Origin: Ruminococcus sp.
Lineage (GTDB): Bacteria > Bacillota_A > Clostridia > Oscillospirales > Ruminococcaceae
DNA: 64,000 nucleotides
Assembly (NCBI GenBank): GCA_017480485.1
Contig: JAFVAN010000023.1
Coordinates: 20,666-84,665 of the forward strand
Direction: 5' to 3'
Shown: in pieces, positions 1-8,623 of the stretch
How positions within the stretch are numbered: position 1 is the first letter of the stretch
Layout: each line of letters begins with the position of its first letter
Notes under the pieces: model-generated
Databases searched by the model: none
Told to the model about the DNA's origin: nothing
What the model saw: only the letters and a program-made list of their open reading frames with translations
Program-made: the position numbers and the translations under genes

Positions 1-887
1 AGCAGCTGGCGGACTTCATCGAGAAGCACGACGGCGTTAAGCTTGACCCCGATTCCATTTTCGATATCCAGATCAAGCGTCTTCACGAGTACAAGAGACA
101 GCTGCTGAACGCCCTGTCCATCCTCTATATCTACTACGGCATCAAGGACGGCAGCATAAAGGACTTCACCCCCACCACCTTTATCTTTGGGGCCAAGTCC
201 GCCCCGGGCTACAGAAGGGCCAAGGCCATAATCAAGCTTATCGGCGAGATCGGTAAGCTCATCGACGCCGACCCTGAGGTCAAGGGCCTTATAAAGGTGA
301 TCTTCATCCAGAATTACAACGTAAGCTTTGCCGAGAAGCTTGTGGCCGCCACAGATATCTCGGAGCAGATCTCCACAGCAGGCACCGAGGCCTCCGGCAC
401 AGGCAATATGAAGCAGATGCTCAACGGCTCCGTAACCCTTGGCACCCTTGACGGCGCAAATATCGAGATCGCCGAGGAGGCAGGGGAGGAGAACGAGTAT
501 ATCTTCGGCGCGAAGGTGGAGGAGCTTGAAAAGCTCATGCCCGAATATGACCCACGAGAGATACTCTTCAAGGACGAGAAGATCAATCGCGTGCTTAACA
601 AGCTCATAGACGGCGAGCTTGAGGACGGCGGCGTGCCCTCTAACGAGGAAGGCAGCTTCAAGGAGCTCTACAAGGCCCTGACGGACGGCGCCTCTTGGCA
701 CGTTCCCGACCACTATTATGTGCTTGGAGACCTGAACGACTACGTCCAGACCAAGCTGCGCGCCAACGCCGACTATCGCGACGAGCTCTCCTTTGCCCGC
801 AAGTGCTGGATGAATATGTGCAGCGCCGGAAAATTCTCCTCCGACCGCACCATCAAGGACTACGCCCGAAACATCTGGAAGCTCTGA
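1..887 (+). CDS. glgP: Glycogen/starch/alpha-glucan phosphorylase, C-terminal part
   Basis: Catalyses phosphorolysis of alpha-1,4-glucans to glucose-1-phosphate with pyridoxal phosphate, in the cytoplasm. The gene enters the window already open (codons in phase from base 3) and about 294 C-terminal residues are seen; the family is usually about 800 residues. Visible signatures are KRLHEYKRQLLN near the left edge, the GAKSAPGY segment, IQNYNVSFAEKL, and the PLP-region motif EASGTGNMK, followed by the NGSVTLGTLDGANIEI stretch, all in the order of the family. The end at 885-887 is followed by short coding-like debris and then a strong terminator. The N-terminal half lies outside the window, so integrity cannot be judged. 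Confidence 0.97.
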   Translation, partial: QLADFIEKHDGVKLDPDSIFDIQIKRLHEYKRQLLNALSILYIYYGIKDGSIKDFTPTTFIFGAKSAPGYRRAKAIIKLIGEIGKLIDADPEVKGLIKVIFIQNYNVSFAEKLVAATDISEQISTAGTEASGTGNMKQMLNGSVTLGTLDGANIEIAEEAGEENEYIFGAKVEELEKLMPEYDPREILFKDEKINRVLNKLIDGELEDGGVPSNEEGSFKELYKALTDGASWHVPDHYYVLGDLNDYVQTKLRANADYRDELSFARKCWMNMCSAGKFSSDRTIKDYARNIWKL

Positions 888-911
888 CCGCATTTAACAG
901 TCGGTCTTTAA

Positions 912-1079
912 TTCAAGCCTTCGGAAGGGGGCTTATGTCAAGAACAGACTTCTTCAAATACTGAAAAGAACAGCGCGGCAGCTCTGTTCGGCTCCTTTAT
1001 GTTCATGCAGTTCACGCTGCTGAACGGCACCACATATTACGGCAGCTACAGCGCCGTGAGGTCAGTGAAGACGAAGTAA
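912..1079 (+). pseudogene. Possible C-terminal remnant of a lost small gene
   Basis: After the glgP stop there is an open stretch of about 55 codons in the same phase, ending with TAA at 1077-1079, with no convincing start codon or ribosome binding site. Its translation looks protein-like, with a hydrophobic and aromatic run (FGSFMFMQFTLLNGTTYYG) and a basic end. A short ATG ORF at 935-964 in another frame ends at once. It may be the tail of a deleted gene or chance. I recognise no family. Confidence 0.3.
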
Positions 1080-1110
1080 TAGCCGCAGGTGTTTTCATCA
1101 GTCAAATGCT

Positions 1111-1155
1111 AAAAAAAGAAATCCCACCCCCCTGCGGGGTGGGATTTCTTTTTTT
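1111..1155. terminator. Bidirectional Rho-independent terminator (family A palindrome)
   Basis: A-run, then AAATCCCACCCC, a short CCTG loop, CGGGGTGGGATTT and a T-run, so it works on both strands. It separates the converging glgP and HD-GYP genes. Its C-run/G-run core is that of the dispersed palindrome family described elsewhere in the window. Confidence 0.9.
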
Positions 1156-1169
1156 GAAGGCTATGGTCC

Positions 1170-4100
1170 TTATTTGCTCTCCTTGCTGAGACGCTTGTGG
1201 ATGTTGTCGATATCCTCCATGCTGCCGCCGCCGTGGTCCTCGGGGTCGCGGAACTCGCCCTTGTCCACCAGCCGCAGGAAGGCGTCAACTACGTCCTCGG
1301 TCAGCTGAGTGCCGCGGACCTCCTTCATTATGGAGACTACCTTTTCAAAGTTCATCCGCTTGCGGTAGGGTCGGTCGGAGTACATGGCGTCGAAGGTGTC
1401 AGCCACCGCGATTATCTGTGCAACGCGGGGTATCTCGTCGCCCTTGAGGCCCTTGGGATAGCCCTTGCCGTCGGGGCGCTCGTGATGGGCGCCTGCACCT
1501 ATGGCCAGCTCCGGCATTATGCTGATGTCCTTCAATGCGTTATAGCCCAGCGCCGAATGGGACTTGATGACAGCGAATTCCTGATCCGTGAGTTTGCCCG
1601 GCTTGTTGAGCACCTCGGGCGGAACGCCTATCTTGCCAATGTCGTGCATGAGGGCGATGTTGTAGTATCTGTCGATGGTCTCCTCGTCATAGCCAAGCTC
1701 TCGGGTGAGCATTGAGGTGTACTCGGCAACTCTTGTGGAGTGGCCGTTGGTGTACTTGTCCTTCATATCTATCACCTTCGCGAAGGCCTCCACGATCTCG
1801 CGGATAAGTGTCTTCTGCTCCTGCTCCTTCTGGCGGAACCTCCTCATGCGGATATGGATATAATAGGTCACAGCCATTCCGATGAACAGCAGCCCGACCA
1901 GGGTCACGGTGATCTTGAACCAGAGTGTTTCCCAGACAGCCTTTTCCTTGACGATCTTAACCGAGATCTGCTTGGTGTCCTGACTGTGAGGATCCTGTAT
2001 CTTCATCTGGAAGCTGTATTCGCCGCCCTTGAGGTTTGTGTAGTCGATAGCGGCAAGCTCGCTGCGCTTAACGGTCGTGGAGTTCTTTTCAAAGCCCTCC
2101 AGCCTGTAGGTGACGTTCGGATTGGTCAGCGAGTAGTTGTAGACGAAGCTGTAAATGGTAAGCCTGCTCACCTTCGAGGAGATACGGAAACTGCCGTCCT
2201 CCTCGGGATAGATATACTCGCCGTCGGCCTCGATGAATGGCACCGCAAGCTTTATGTCGCTCACCTTTTCGTAGTGATCCTCGATATTGACTTTGCACAC
2301 ACCTGTTGTACAGGAGATGTACAGGTCGCCGTCCTCCGTCAGCTCGCTGTAGGAGTTGGAGGTGGTGATGCAGGGCAGACCGTTGTCCCTGCCATAGTAA
2401 AGAGGAGTGATCTCGCCGTTTTCCAGCAGCTCGTCAACATCTGTAACATAGATGCCGTTGCTGCTGAGTATCCACATCTCGCCGTGGCTGTTCTCGTAGA
2501 GGTCAAAGTTGTTGGAGTAGGGGAATTTTTTGATAGTGACTATGGAGTCGTCCGACTTGATGTAGGAGATGGAGTTGCTGGTGACTATCCAGCAGAGGTC
2601 GCGGGTGCGGTCCCGCTTTATCCTCATTACAACGTCGGAGCTGAGGCCTGCTTCTGTGCCAAGGTGGACGATGCCCTTGTCGTTGACCACATAGATGCCG
2701 CCGCCGTCGGTGCCAACAAGCAGCTCGCCGTTTGGCGCCTCAACAGCCGTCAGCACCTCGGTGTTGCTGATGCCCGAGGTCTCGTCCAGCACCTCGATGA
2801 CCTTGTCATCCTTGATTATTGCAAGGCCGCCCGTGCAGGCCACCAGTATCCGCCCGTCCTCGCACTCGCTCACGGCCCTTATCCTCTCCGAGGGAAGGCC
2901 GTCGGCGGTGGTGAACTTTGTGACCCTTCCGTGGTCGTAGCGCACCAGCCCCTGCTCGCCAAAGGTCGAGAACCATACCCGCTCCTTGCTGTCCCGGATT
3001 ATGGAGCGTATCTTGCTGTCCTTGAAGAGCTCCAGAAGGTCCGTGTCCTCGCATTTCTGTCCCGAGGCCGTAACGCAGGAGCTTATAGGCAGGCTCTCGA
3101 GGATCCCTCCGCTTTGCAGGGCAATGAGGCCGCCCGTCTTTGTGCCGATGAAGAGCTTGTTGTCGCTGATGCAGGTGGAGTAAACGACCTCTCGGGATAA
3201 ATTATACTTGTCAAAGATATCCGTGAACTGGTCGGGGACTATCTTCATCACTCCCTGCTGAGAGGAGGCGAACCAAAGGTTCCCCTGATAGTCCAGCATT
3301 ACGTTCTCTACCGAGGTGGTCATGGGAACGTTGTCCACAAGCGTCAGCCTGTGGTTTTGTACATATCCGATACCGAAGTCGGTGCAGACCCAGACCATGT
3401 CCTCCACTTGGATGATGGAGTTTGTGTAGCCCAAGGGGCTTATGTCGAAGCTCTCGGCGTTGCGCATCGCGCCTGCAAGATCGCCGTGATAAAGCTTTGA
3501 GCCCTGGGTGCCAACGTAGATATACCCGAGCTTTTCGGGGTCGGGCAGTATTGCGTGGATGTCGGAGATGCCAAGCTTGCGGGCGTCGTAGAAGGATGTC
3601 ACCCTCTTATCCTGAAGCGTGAAGATGGCGCCCTCGATGGTAAGGCCGTAGATGATGCCGTCTCTGCCCCGCTTGAGCATACGGATGTATTCCTCGTTTA
3701 TCTGGGGCTCGTCGATAGGAACGAGCTCGAGGTCGGAGTTTATATATGCTATGCCGTGGGTGGTGGCAAGGTAGATATTGCCCTCGTTGTCCTCGGTTAT
3801 CGAGCGGACGGAAAGGGAGGAAAGGCCGTCGCTCTTGTTGTACATCCGAACCTCTCCGTTGTTCATCAGGGCGGCGCCGCTGTCGTTGGTGCCCACCCAC
3901 AGACGGTTCTTCGAGTCGCAGTAGAGGCTCACCACGCTGGCGATACCGCCCGTGGAGTCGACGCGCTCGAAGGTGTTGCCGTCGTAGCGGATAAGGCCGC
4001 TGTAGCTGCCTATCCAGATAAAGCCCTCGTCGGTCATGGCTATGGCGTTGGCCTCAGAGGTAGGCAGGCCGCTGGTGTTGTCGTAGAGCACTGCAGTGTA

Positions 4101-4274
4101 GCCGTCGCCGTTGCCCGAGGGATCGACCGAAAGCTCCTCGGCATAAATGTCGGAGGCCGCAAAGGCCCTGCTGCCCTCGGGGAGCATCGGCAGCACCGCC
4201 GCCCCAAGCATCAGCGCCGCAAGGATGCAGACGCACATCCTGAGCGCAATGTTCTTATTTGCCTTTGTGTTCAT
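1170..4274 (-). CDS. Two-component-type beta-propeller sensor fused to an HD-GYP phosphodiesterase
   Basis: A probable membrane sensor that hydrolyses cyclic di-GMP. Residues 1-40 form a signal peptide; about 55-650 are repeated propeller strands of the Reg_prop type (repeats such as GLPSERIRAV and DEGFIWIGSYSGL); about 690-770 resemble the Y_Y_Y domain; one membrane helix lies at about 785-807; the C-terminus is an HD-GYP domain with HDIGKIGVPP at about 877 and HHERPDGKGYP at about 930, so the metal ligands are kept. Two ATGs are possible: 4280 lies only 3 bases from AGGAG, 4274 lies 9 bases from it, so I chose 4274. Propeller sensors usually pass to a histidine kinase or GGDEF domain; here the output is HD-GYP directly. 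The ligand is unknown. The next gene upstream starts at 5124, so they may be co-transcribed. Confidence 0.93.
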   Translation of the reverse strand: MNTKANKNIALRMCVCILAALMLGAAVLPMLPEGSRAFAASDIYAEELSVDPSGNGDGYTAVLYDNTSGLPTSEANAIAMTDEGFIWIGSYSGLIRYDGNTFERVDSTGGIASVVSLYCDSKNRLWVGTNDSGAALMNNGEVRMYNKSDGLSSLSVRSITEDNEGNIYLATTHGIAYINSDLELVPIDEPQINEEYIRMLKRGRDGIIYGLTIEGAIFTLQDKRVTSFYDARKLGISDIHAILPDPEKLGYIYVGTQGSKLYHGDLAGAMRNAESFDISPLGYTNSIIQVEDMVWVCTDFGIGYVQNHRLTLVDNVPMTTSVENVMLDYQGNLWFASSQQGVMKIVPDQFTDIFDKYNLSREVVYSTCISDNKLFIGTKTGGLIALQSGGILESLPISSCVTASGQKCEDTDLLELFKDSKIRSIIRDSKERVWFSTFGEQGLVRYDHGRVTKFTTADGLPSERIRAVSECEDGRILVACTGGLAIIKDDKVIEVLDETSGISNTEVLTAVEAPNGELLVGTDGGGIYVVNDKGIVHLGTEAGLSSDVVMRIKRDRTRDLCWIVTSNSISYIKSDDSIVTIKKFPYSNNFDLYENSHGEMWILSSNGIYVTDVDELLENGEITPLYYGRDNGLPCITTSNSYSELTEDGDLYISCTTGVCKVNIEDHYEKVSDIKLAVPFIEADGEYIYPEEDGSFRISSKVSRLTIYSFVYNYSLTNPNVTYRLEGFEKNSTTVKRSELAAIDYTNLKGGEYSFQMKIQDPHSQDTKQISVKIVKEKAVWETLWFKITVTLVGLLFIGMAVTYYIHIRMRRFRQKEQEQKTLIREIVEAFAKVIDMKDKYTNGHSTRVAEYTSMLTRELGYDEETIDRYYNIALMHDIGKIGVPPEVLNKPGKLTDQEFAVIKSHSALGYNALKDISIMPELAIGAGAHHERPDGKGYPKGLKGDEIPRVAQIIAVADTFDAMYSDRPYRKRMNFEKVVSIMKEVRGTQLTEDVVDAFLRLVDKGEFRDPEDHGGGSMEDIDNIHKRLSKESK

Positions 4275-4296
4275 CAGCATCCACTCCTGTTCTGTA

Positions 4297-5124
4297 TCAG
4301 GTCTCGGTCATAGAGTATATGCGCACGCAAACGCCCTTGTCGGTGGGCTGGATGTGTGCGGAGAGGTCGGCGCCCTCATACCTTGCAAGCAGGGGGCTGT
4401 CGGTAACTATCTCGGGGCGCAGACTGCCGTCCGTGGTGGTCTGGTTCTGGATGAATACCTTGCAGCCTCTGCCCTCGGCGTCCTCGCCGGAGAGCATATA
4501 TCTTGCGGAAAGGCGGCAGGCGCCGTCCTTCGAGATCTCCTGAGTGTCAAAGCCGCTGCCTACAACGCTTCCCATGAACAGCGCGCCCTCGGCCCTGCCC
4601 GTAAAGGGTATCATTACGATGTCCCGCAGCTTACCGGTGACAGAGATAGGAATCCCACAGTTCACGTTAACCGTGAGCACCCGCTCCTCGAGGCCGATGG
4701 CGCAGTGGAGCTCGTGCTTTAGGTACTCGTAGCGTCTCAGCTTTTCTTCCTTTGCAAAGTGCTCCTCTCGGGTCTGGATGGGGTTGTCGGTGTAGTCCAG
4801 CTCCTCGTCCCCGAACTGCTCGCTGGTCAGGTCGAACACAGCGCCGTCCACAACGTTGTAGCAGTGGTAGTTCCCGCCGGGCCGCAGCACGCCCCTTACC
4901 TCGCCCCCGAAGATATCCTGAACGAGGAAGGCTGTTATGGAGCACTGGCCCAGGGTCATGTTCTCCTTGGACCAGCTTTCCCGCAGCCGCGGCGCACAGG
5001 TGTAGCTGCACCATATCCCGCAGAGCAGGTCGTAGAGGGCTCGGGGAGTCTGTACCGCGCTGTAGCGCTTGTCGGCGGGTGCCGCATTAGCAACGCCGTG
5101 CCCGTAAAATCTGTAGCTTGCCAT
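4297..5124 (-). CDS. YunG-like domain fused to a DUF3237-like domain
   Basis: A protein of 275 residues in two parts. The N-terminal half resembles Bacillus YunG: GQCSITAFLVQDIFGGEV, then NYHCYNVVDG and FDLTSEQFG, with conserved Cys, His and Asp in an order that would suit a papain-like fold, although activity is not known. The C-terminal half (about 155-270) resembles DUF3237 beta-barrel proteins (NVNCGIPISVTG, then GFDTQEIS and ARYMLSGEDAEG). There is no signal peptide. The second ATG (5124) is preceded by AAAGGA at good spacing, while the first (5133) touches it, so 5124 was chosen. It sits 22 bases before the HD-GYP gene on the same strand. Function unknown; family calls are from memory of motifs. 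Confidence 0.75.
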   Translation of the reverse strand: MASYRFYGHGVANAAPADKRYSAVQTPRALYDLLCGIWCSYTCAPRLRESWSKENMTLGQCSITAFLVQDIFGGEVRGVLRPGGNYHCYNVVDGAVFDLTSEQFGDEELDYTDNPIQTREEHFAKEEKLRRYEYLKHELHCAIGLEERVLTVNVNCGIPISVTGKLRDIVMIPFTGRAEGALFMGSVVGSGFDTQEISKDGACRLSARYMLSGEDAEGRGCKVFIQNQTTTDGSLRPEIVTDSPLLARYEGADLSAHIQPTDKGVCVRIYSMTET

Positions 5125-5165
5125 AACGCTCATCCTTTCAGAGGTCAGATGTTAGATGTTAGAGG

Positions 5166-5879
5166 TTAGAAGTGGGTCCTGTCGAATATGAAGCCCCTTA
5201 GCTCTTCTATGCTGCCGTGGGGCCAGCTGCTAAGGTCACGGCCGTGCTTGTTTATCAGGTGGTCCGTCAGCAGAAAGACCTCCATGCCCGTCTCTTGGGC
5301 GGGGGTGTCCTCGTCGGCGTCGTTGCCGATCATCAGGCACTCGGAGCCCTCGAGGCCCGTGCGCCGCAGCAGCTCCCGGTAATAGTCCACATTGGGCTTG
5401 CAGTAGCTGATGTTCTCGTAGGTGGTGTAGAGCTCGAAGTCCTCGGGCTCCAGCCCCGCCCAGCGTATCCTGTTCTCGGTGGCAACGGCAGGGAAGAGGG
5501 GATTGGTGGCAAGTATCACTCTGAGTCCCCGCTCCTTTATTTCATTAACAAGAGCTATCAGCTCCTCGCTCCTGCCGCAGAGGGCCTGTGCACCGTTGAA
5601 CTCGTTGGCATAGAACTCGTCAAAGACGGGCATATCCTTGTATACCCGCTCGCCCTCGATGGCCGCGAAGGTCTCCCAGAAGGCGTCGTAGTTGGAGCGG
5701 CTGCCGTCGTTTTTCACCATGGCCGCCGTGCCCGCCCAGATGGAGCTCACAAGTCTCTCACCGTCATAGCCCAATGGCATCAGCTTCTTCACCAGCAGCT
5801 TGAAATAGCCCTTGGTGAACTCCTCGTTGTCCATAGGCAGCAGCGTGCCGTCAAGGTCAAAGAATATCGCTTTTATCAT
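5166..5879 (-). CDS. HAD-superfamily hydrolase
   Basis: A cytoplasmic phosphatase-like protein of 237 residues. Motif I is FFDLDGTLLPMD at the N-terminus (nucleophile and acid/base Asp), a Thr in ILATNP serves as motif II, and motif IV is GNDADEDTPAQE, so the active site looks complete. A helical cap lies between. The substrate cannot be told. The start has AGAGGA five bases upstream. It lies upstream of the YunG/DUF3237 gene on the same strand with a 41-base gap, and downstream of a terminator-like palindrome. Confidence 0.9.
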   Translation of the reverse strand: MIKAIFFDLDGTLLPMDNEEFTKGYFKLLVKKLMPLGYDGERLVSSIWAGTAAMVKNDGSRSNYDAFWETFAAIEGERVYKDMPVFDEFYANEFNGAQALCGRSEELIALVNEIKERGLRVILATNPLFPAVATENRIRWAGLEPEDFELYTTYENISYCKPNVDYYRELLRRTGLEGSECLMIGNDADEDTPAQETGMEVFLLTDHLINKHGRDLSSWPHGSIEELRGFIFDRTHF

Positions 5880-5941
5880 GTTAGTCCTCTTTTCGTTTTT
5901 GCTTTGTATGCCTTCGCCGCAGGCGGCTCGGGGAAGAACGG

Positions 5942-5976
5942 AAAAGGTATTCTCCCCTACGGGGGAGATACCATTT
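5942..5976. repeat. Family A palindrome, probable terminator
   Basis: GGTATTCTCCCC-TAC-GGGGGAGATACC flanked by AAAA and TTTT, just after the stop of the small membrane-protein gene on the minus strand. A GC-rich arm with GCCGCAGGCGGC precedes it at about 5917. Confidence 0.75.
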
Positions 5977-5978
5977 TC

Positions 5979-6392
5979 CTATTTTAATTCTTCGATAGTA
6001 TAGCCGTTTGACAGGTAATAGAGCCTGAACCAGTGGCAGCCTTCGTTGCCGATGACAAGGTTGAAGTCGTAGCGCCTGCCGTCGTCGGAGGCGTCTCCCT
6101 TTTTATAAAACAGGTCAATGCCCATCTGGTCCACCTTTTTATAGCCCCTGTCCTCCAGCATATCCTCGTAGATAATGGCGTTCCTGCCGATGAAGGTCGA
6201 TTCGCCGTTTTTCTCCTTCACGGTGAAGCCATTGTTCAGATGAAAGTACACAAGGGTCGTCCGGGGCAGCTCCTTCATGCCGTAGCCGTACTCTCGGAGA
6301 TATGTGTAGATGCAAACCTCGGTCAGCAGCAGGAAGGCCAAGAGGCCAACGGCCAGCACGATGAGCACTCTCTTTATTATCTTCATTTTCAT
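5979..6392 (-). CDS. Small single-pass membrane or secreted protein, unknown function
   Basis: A protein of 137 residues with an N-terminal basic segment (MKMKIIKR) and one hydrophobic helix at about 8-31 that ends near Tyr-rich residues, followed by a soluble domain of about 100 residues. The start at 6392 has AAGGAG eight bases upstream; a longer in-phase opening to 6521 lacks a binding site and was rejected. The soluble part has no motif I recognise; it could be anchored outside the membrane. Bounded by palindromes on both sides, so probably transcribed alone. Confidence 0.75.
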   Translation of the reverse strand: MKMKIIKRVLIVLAVGLLAFLLLTEVCIYTYLREYGYGMKELPRTTLVYFHLNNGFTVKEKNGESTFIGRNAIIYEDMLEDRGYKKVDQMGIDLFYKKGDASDDGRRYDFNLVIGNEGCHWFRLYYLSNGYTIEELK

Positions 6393-6529
6393 TCCTGTCT
6401 CTCCTTCCGATAAGTGGGTACTCTCTATTATATTATACCATAATATAGCGCGGCTGTCAATTTGTCGGAGCTCTTTTTGTGAGGGTTTTGCACGAGCAAA
6501 CAGATAGTTATGAAAAGGCAATATTCGGT

Positions 6530-6570
6530 CAGAAATGATATCTCCCCCGCAGGGGGAGATATCATTTCTG
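6530..6570. repeat. Family A palindrome, perfect 19-base arms
   Basis: Arms CAGAAATGATATCTCCCCC and its exact complement around a GCA loop. It lies in the 485-base gap between the divergent genes at 6392 and 6878. Confidence 0.9.
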
Positions 6571-6576
6571 AAATCC

Positions 6577-6605
6577 CGCTCTCCGCCGCGCAGCGGCGGA
6601 GAGCG
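6577..6605. repeat. GC-rich companion palindrome
   Basis: CGCTCTCCGCCGC-GCA-GCGGCGGAGAGCG, a perfect inverted repeat seven bases after the preceding one. The pair recurs as a unit after other genes, for example at 8624-8693 and 8925-8979. Confidence 0.85.
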
Positions 6606-6770
6606 CAGACCTTTTTATGCGGCGTCTTCGGGAAGGCTTTCCGGGGCGGTCTCTGCTGCTAAAAGGCCCCGCGCGAGCCCCAGAAGCGCCCCGGATATGT
6701 ATATCATGCACAACTCCGCGGCGACTGGCGGCTGTTCTGTTATGCACCTATACAAATCTCTAATATTCTC

Positions 6771-6799
6771 TTGACAAACAATATTATATCACGTATAAT
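6771..6799 (+). promoter_or_regulatory. Consensus sigma-A promoter of the padR operon
   Basis: TTGACA at 6771-6776 and TATAAT at 6794-6799, spaced by exactly 17 bases. The padR start codon is about 75 bases downstream. Confidence 0.92.
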
Positions 6800-6801
6800 A
6801 T
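6781..6801. promoter_or_regulatory. Inverted repeat overlapping the -10 box, likely PadR operator
   Basis: ATATTATA at 6781-6788 and its exact complement TATAATAT at 6794-6801, with a five-base spacer TCACG. PadR-family repressors commonly bind AT-rich inverted repeats in their own promoters, so autorepression is inferred. Confidence 0.7.
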
Positions 6802-6877
6802 AGTCAATGAAACAGTATATGACAAAAGCCGGAGGGGCTCAGGCCCGTCCGACAGACAGAAGAAAGGAGGACAAACG

Positions 6878-7195
6878 ATGAGTTTTCCGATAAGCTCGGG
6901 GCTGCTGGATGCAATGGTGCTTTCAACAGTGGACAGCAGCGACACCTACGGCTACGAGATAACCCAGTACCTGAGAGGCGCTGTGGACATCTCGGAATCC
7001 ACACTCTATCCGGTGCTGCGGCGGCTGCAAAAGGGTGGCCTGCTGGAGACCTACGACAAGGAGTACATGGGCCGCAACCGCCGATACTACAGGATAACCG
7101 ACCAGGGGCGGGCAGTGCTGCTTGAGTCCCTTGCAGAGTGGAAGAGCTATAAGCTGAAGATCGACAGCATCCTATTAGGGGAGGAAGAAGAATAA
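6878..7195 (+). CDS. PadR-family transcriptional regulator
   Basis: A winged-helix repressor of 105 residues, the size of the short PadR subfamily. Typical features are the opening GLLDAMVLSTVDSSDTYGYEI, the recognition region ISESTLYPVLRRLQKGG, the wing GRNRRYYRITDQGRAVL and a short C-terminal dimerisation helix. AAAGGAGG lies seven bases before the ATG. It leads an operon with DUF1700 and DUF4097 genes, the usual arrangement in Firmicutes, where it is thought to respond to envelope or drug stress. An inverted repeat over the promoter suggests autorepression. Confidence 0.93.
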   Translation: MSFPISSGLLDAMVLSTVDSSDTYGYEITQYLRGAVDISESTLYPVLRRLQKGGLLETYDKEYMGRNRRYYRITDQGRAVLLESLAEWKSYKLKIDSILLGEEEE

Positions 7196-7860
7196 TGACA
7201 AGAGAGGCATTTATCTCAGAGCTTAAAGAGAAGCTGAACCGACTGCCTCAGGGGGAGCTTGAAGCCGCCCTGGATTACTACAACGAGCTGTTTCTGGACG
7301 CGGGAGAGGACAAGGAGGAGGCCACAGCCGCCTCCCTCGGCAGCATCGACGAGATTGCGAGACAGATATATATTGACAACGGCATCGACCCCGACGGCAA
7401 GCCTGAGTTCCTGCTGGAGGAATATAACGAGCCGGAAAAGCAGGAGGAGCCTAAGGCAGGCCCCCTGCCGATACAGCAGCCCGGTCCCGCCCCCCGCTAT
7501 CAGCAGCAGGGCGGCCTGAACGCCACAAAGCTTCTGCTGCTCATACTGCTGTTCCCCATCTGGCTGCCGATACTTATCGTCTGCCTGGTGCTGAGCTTCG
7601 TGGGCATCATCCTTGCCTTTGTGTTCGAGATCGTGCTCATCGCTGTGGGCGGCAGCCTGATAATCGAGGGCATACTCACGGTGGGCTACATCCCGCCCCT
7701 TGGCATAATCTACATCGGCGCGGGGCTGATACTTACAGGCCTTTTCGTACTGACACTGCCCCTTATCGGCAAGGGCTTCTTCCGGGGCCTGAGAGGTGCT
7801 GCAAACCGCATTGCAAACAGTGCTCACAACATTCTTTTCGGAGGTGCTTACAATGGATGA
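7195..7860 (+). CDS. DUF1700 (HAAS-domain) membrane protein
   Basis: A protein of 221 residues whose start overlaps the padR stop as TAATG, so translation is coupled. Residues 1-65 form the helical HAAS/DUF1700 domain (MTREAFISELKEKLNRLP, then a GSIDEIARQI segment). A Pro/Gln-rich linker follows and then about three hydrophobic segments at 105-200, LLLILLFPIWLPILIVCLV being the first. The family is almost always next to padR. The role is unclear; it is assumed to act at the membrane together with the DUF4097 protein. Confidence 0.88.
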   Translation: MTREAFISELKEKLNRLPQGELEAALDYYNELFLDAGEDKEEATAASLGSIDEIARQIYIDNGIDPDGKPEFLLEEYNEPEKQEEPKAGPLPIQQPGPAPRYQQQGGLNATKLLLLILLFPIWLPILIVCLVLSFVGIILAFVFEIVLIAVGGSLIIEGILTVGYIPPLGIIYIGAGLILTGLFVLTLPLIGKGFFRGLRGAANRIANSAHNILFGGAYNG

Positions 7861-8614
7861 GAATATGAGGCCCAAGCATTTCCCCGTGGGCGGCTGGCTC
7901 ATCATCGTCGGTGTGGTGATCCTGATCATTGGCATCATCTTCTGGAAGGTCTCGGGGGGCGCCGAAAAATACATCCCCCTCTCCACCGTCAGCGAGGAGC
8001 TTGACGCAGGAGACCTCACAGGCATAGATATCGACGTTGGCACCTGCAAGCTGACAGTCAAGACCCACCAGAGCGACAAGGTCATGATCGAGGCCACGGA
8101 CTTCCCCAAGGACGAGTACGGCTACAAGGTAGAGGACGGCGTCTTCAAGATCTACAGCAAGCGCAATGTCCATGTTATCGGCCTTTCCTCTATGGGCCTG
8201 CCCGGCAGGAGCACAGAGATGACCGTCACCGTCCCCGAGAAGGTCTATGATCTCTTTGAGCTGGACCTCGGGGCAGGGGAGGCCGACATCAGCGGCATCA
8301 GCGCCCGGACCGCAGATCTGGACCTTGGAGCAGGGAATGTGAAGCTGGAGGACTTCGTGATCGACAAGCTTGACATCGACTGCGGCACCGGCGACCTCAA
8401 ATACACCGGAGAGATCAACGAGAGCGGCGACATCGACTGCGGCACAGGAAATGTTGAGCTAAAGCTCAGCGCCTCCTACAGCGACTATACTCTTGACATC
8501 GACAAGGGTATCGGCAGTGTGGACATCAACAAGGGCAGCGCCCCCGCCACCGGCAGAGATATAAAGCTGGACATTGACTGCGGCATAGGAAATGTCACAT
8601 TAAGCTTTGAATAA
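7853..8614 (+). CDS. DUF4097-family protein (beta-solenoid, adhesin-like)
   Basis: A protein of 253 residues. GGAGG eight bases upstream of the ATG at 7853 decides the start, which overlaps the DUF1700 stop; a longer opening to 7796 is not needed. One membrane helix lies at about 12-34 and the rest is made of repeating beta-strand motifs rich in DIDCGTGD and DLGAGE, as in the DUF4097 putative adhesin fold. Topology suggests an outside C-terminal domain. It completes the padR-DUF1700-DUF4097 operon and is followed by a strong palindromic terminator. Confidence 0.88.
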   Translation: MDENMRPKHFPVGGWLIIVGVVILIIGIIFWKVSGGAEKYIPLSTVSEELDAGDLTGIDIDVGTCKLTVKTHQSDKVMIEATDFPKDEYGYKVEDGVFKIYSKRNVHVIGLSSMGLPGRSTEMTVTVPEKVYDLFELDLGAGEADISGISARTADLDLGAGNVKLEDFVIDKLDIDCGTGDLKYTGEINESGDIDCGTGNVELKLSASYSDYTLDIDKGIGSVDINKGSAPATGRDIKLDIDCGIGNVTLSFE

Positions 8615-8623
8615 TATATCATA

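Noticed and set aside
1740..3200. A 486-codon plus-strand open frame
   Set aside because: Antisense shadow of the propeller/HD-GYP gene, Val/Leu-rich as such shadows are here.
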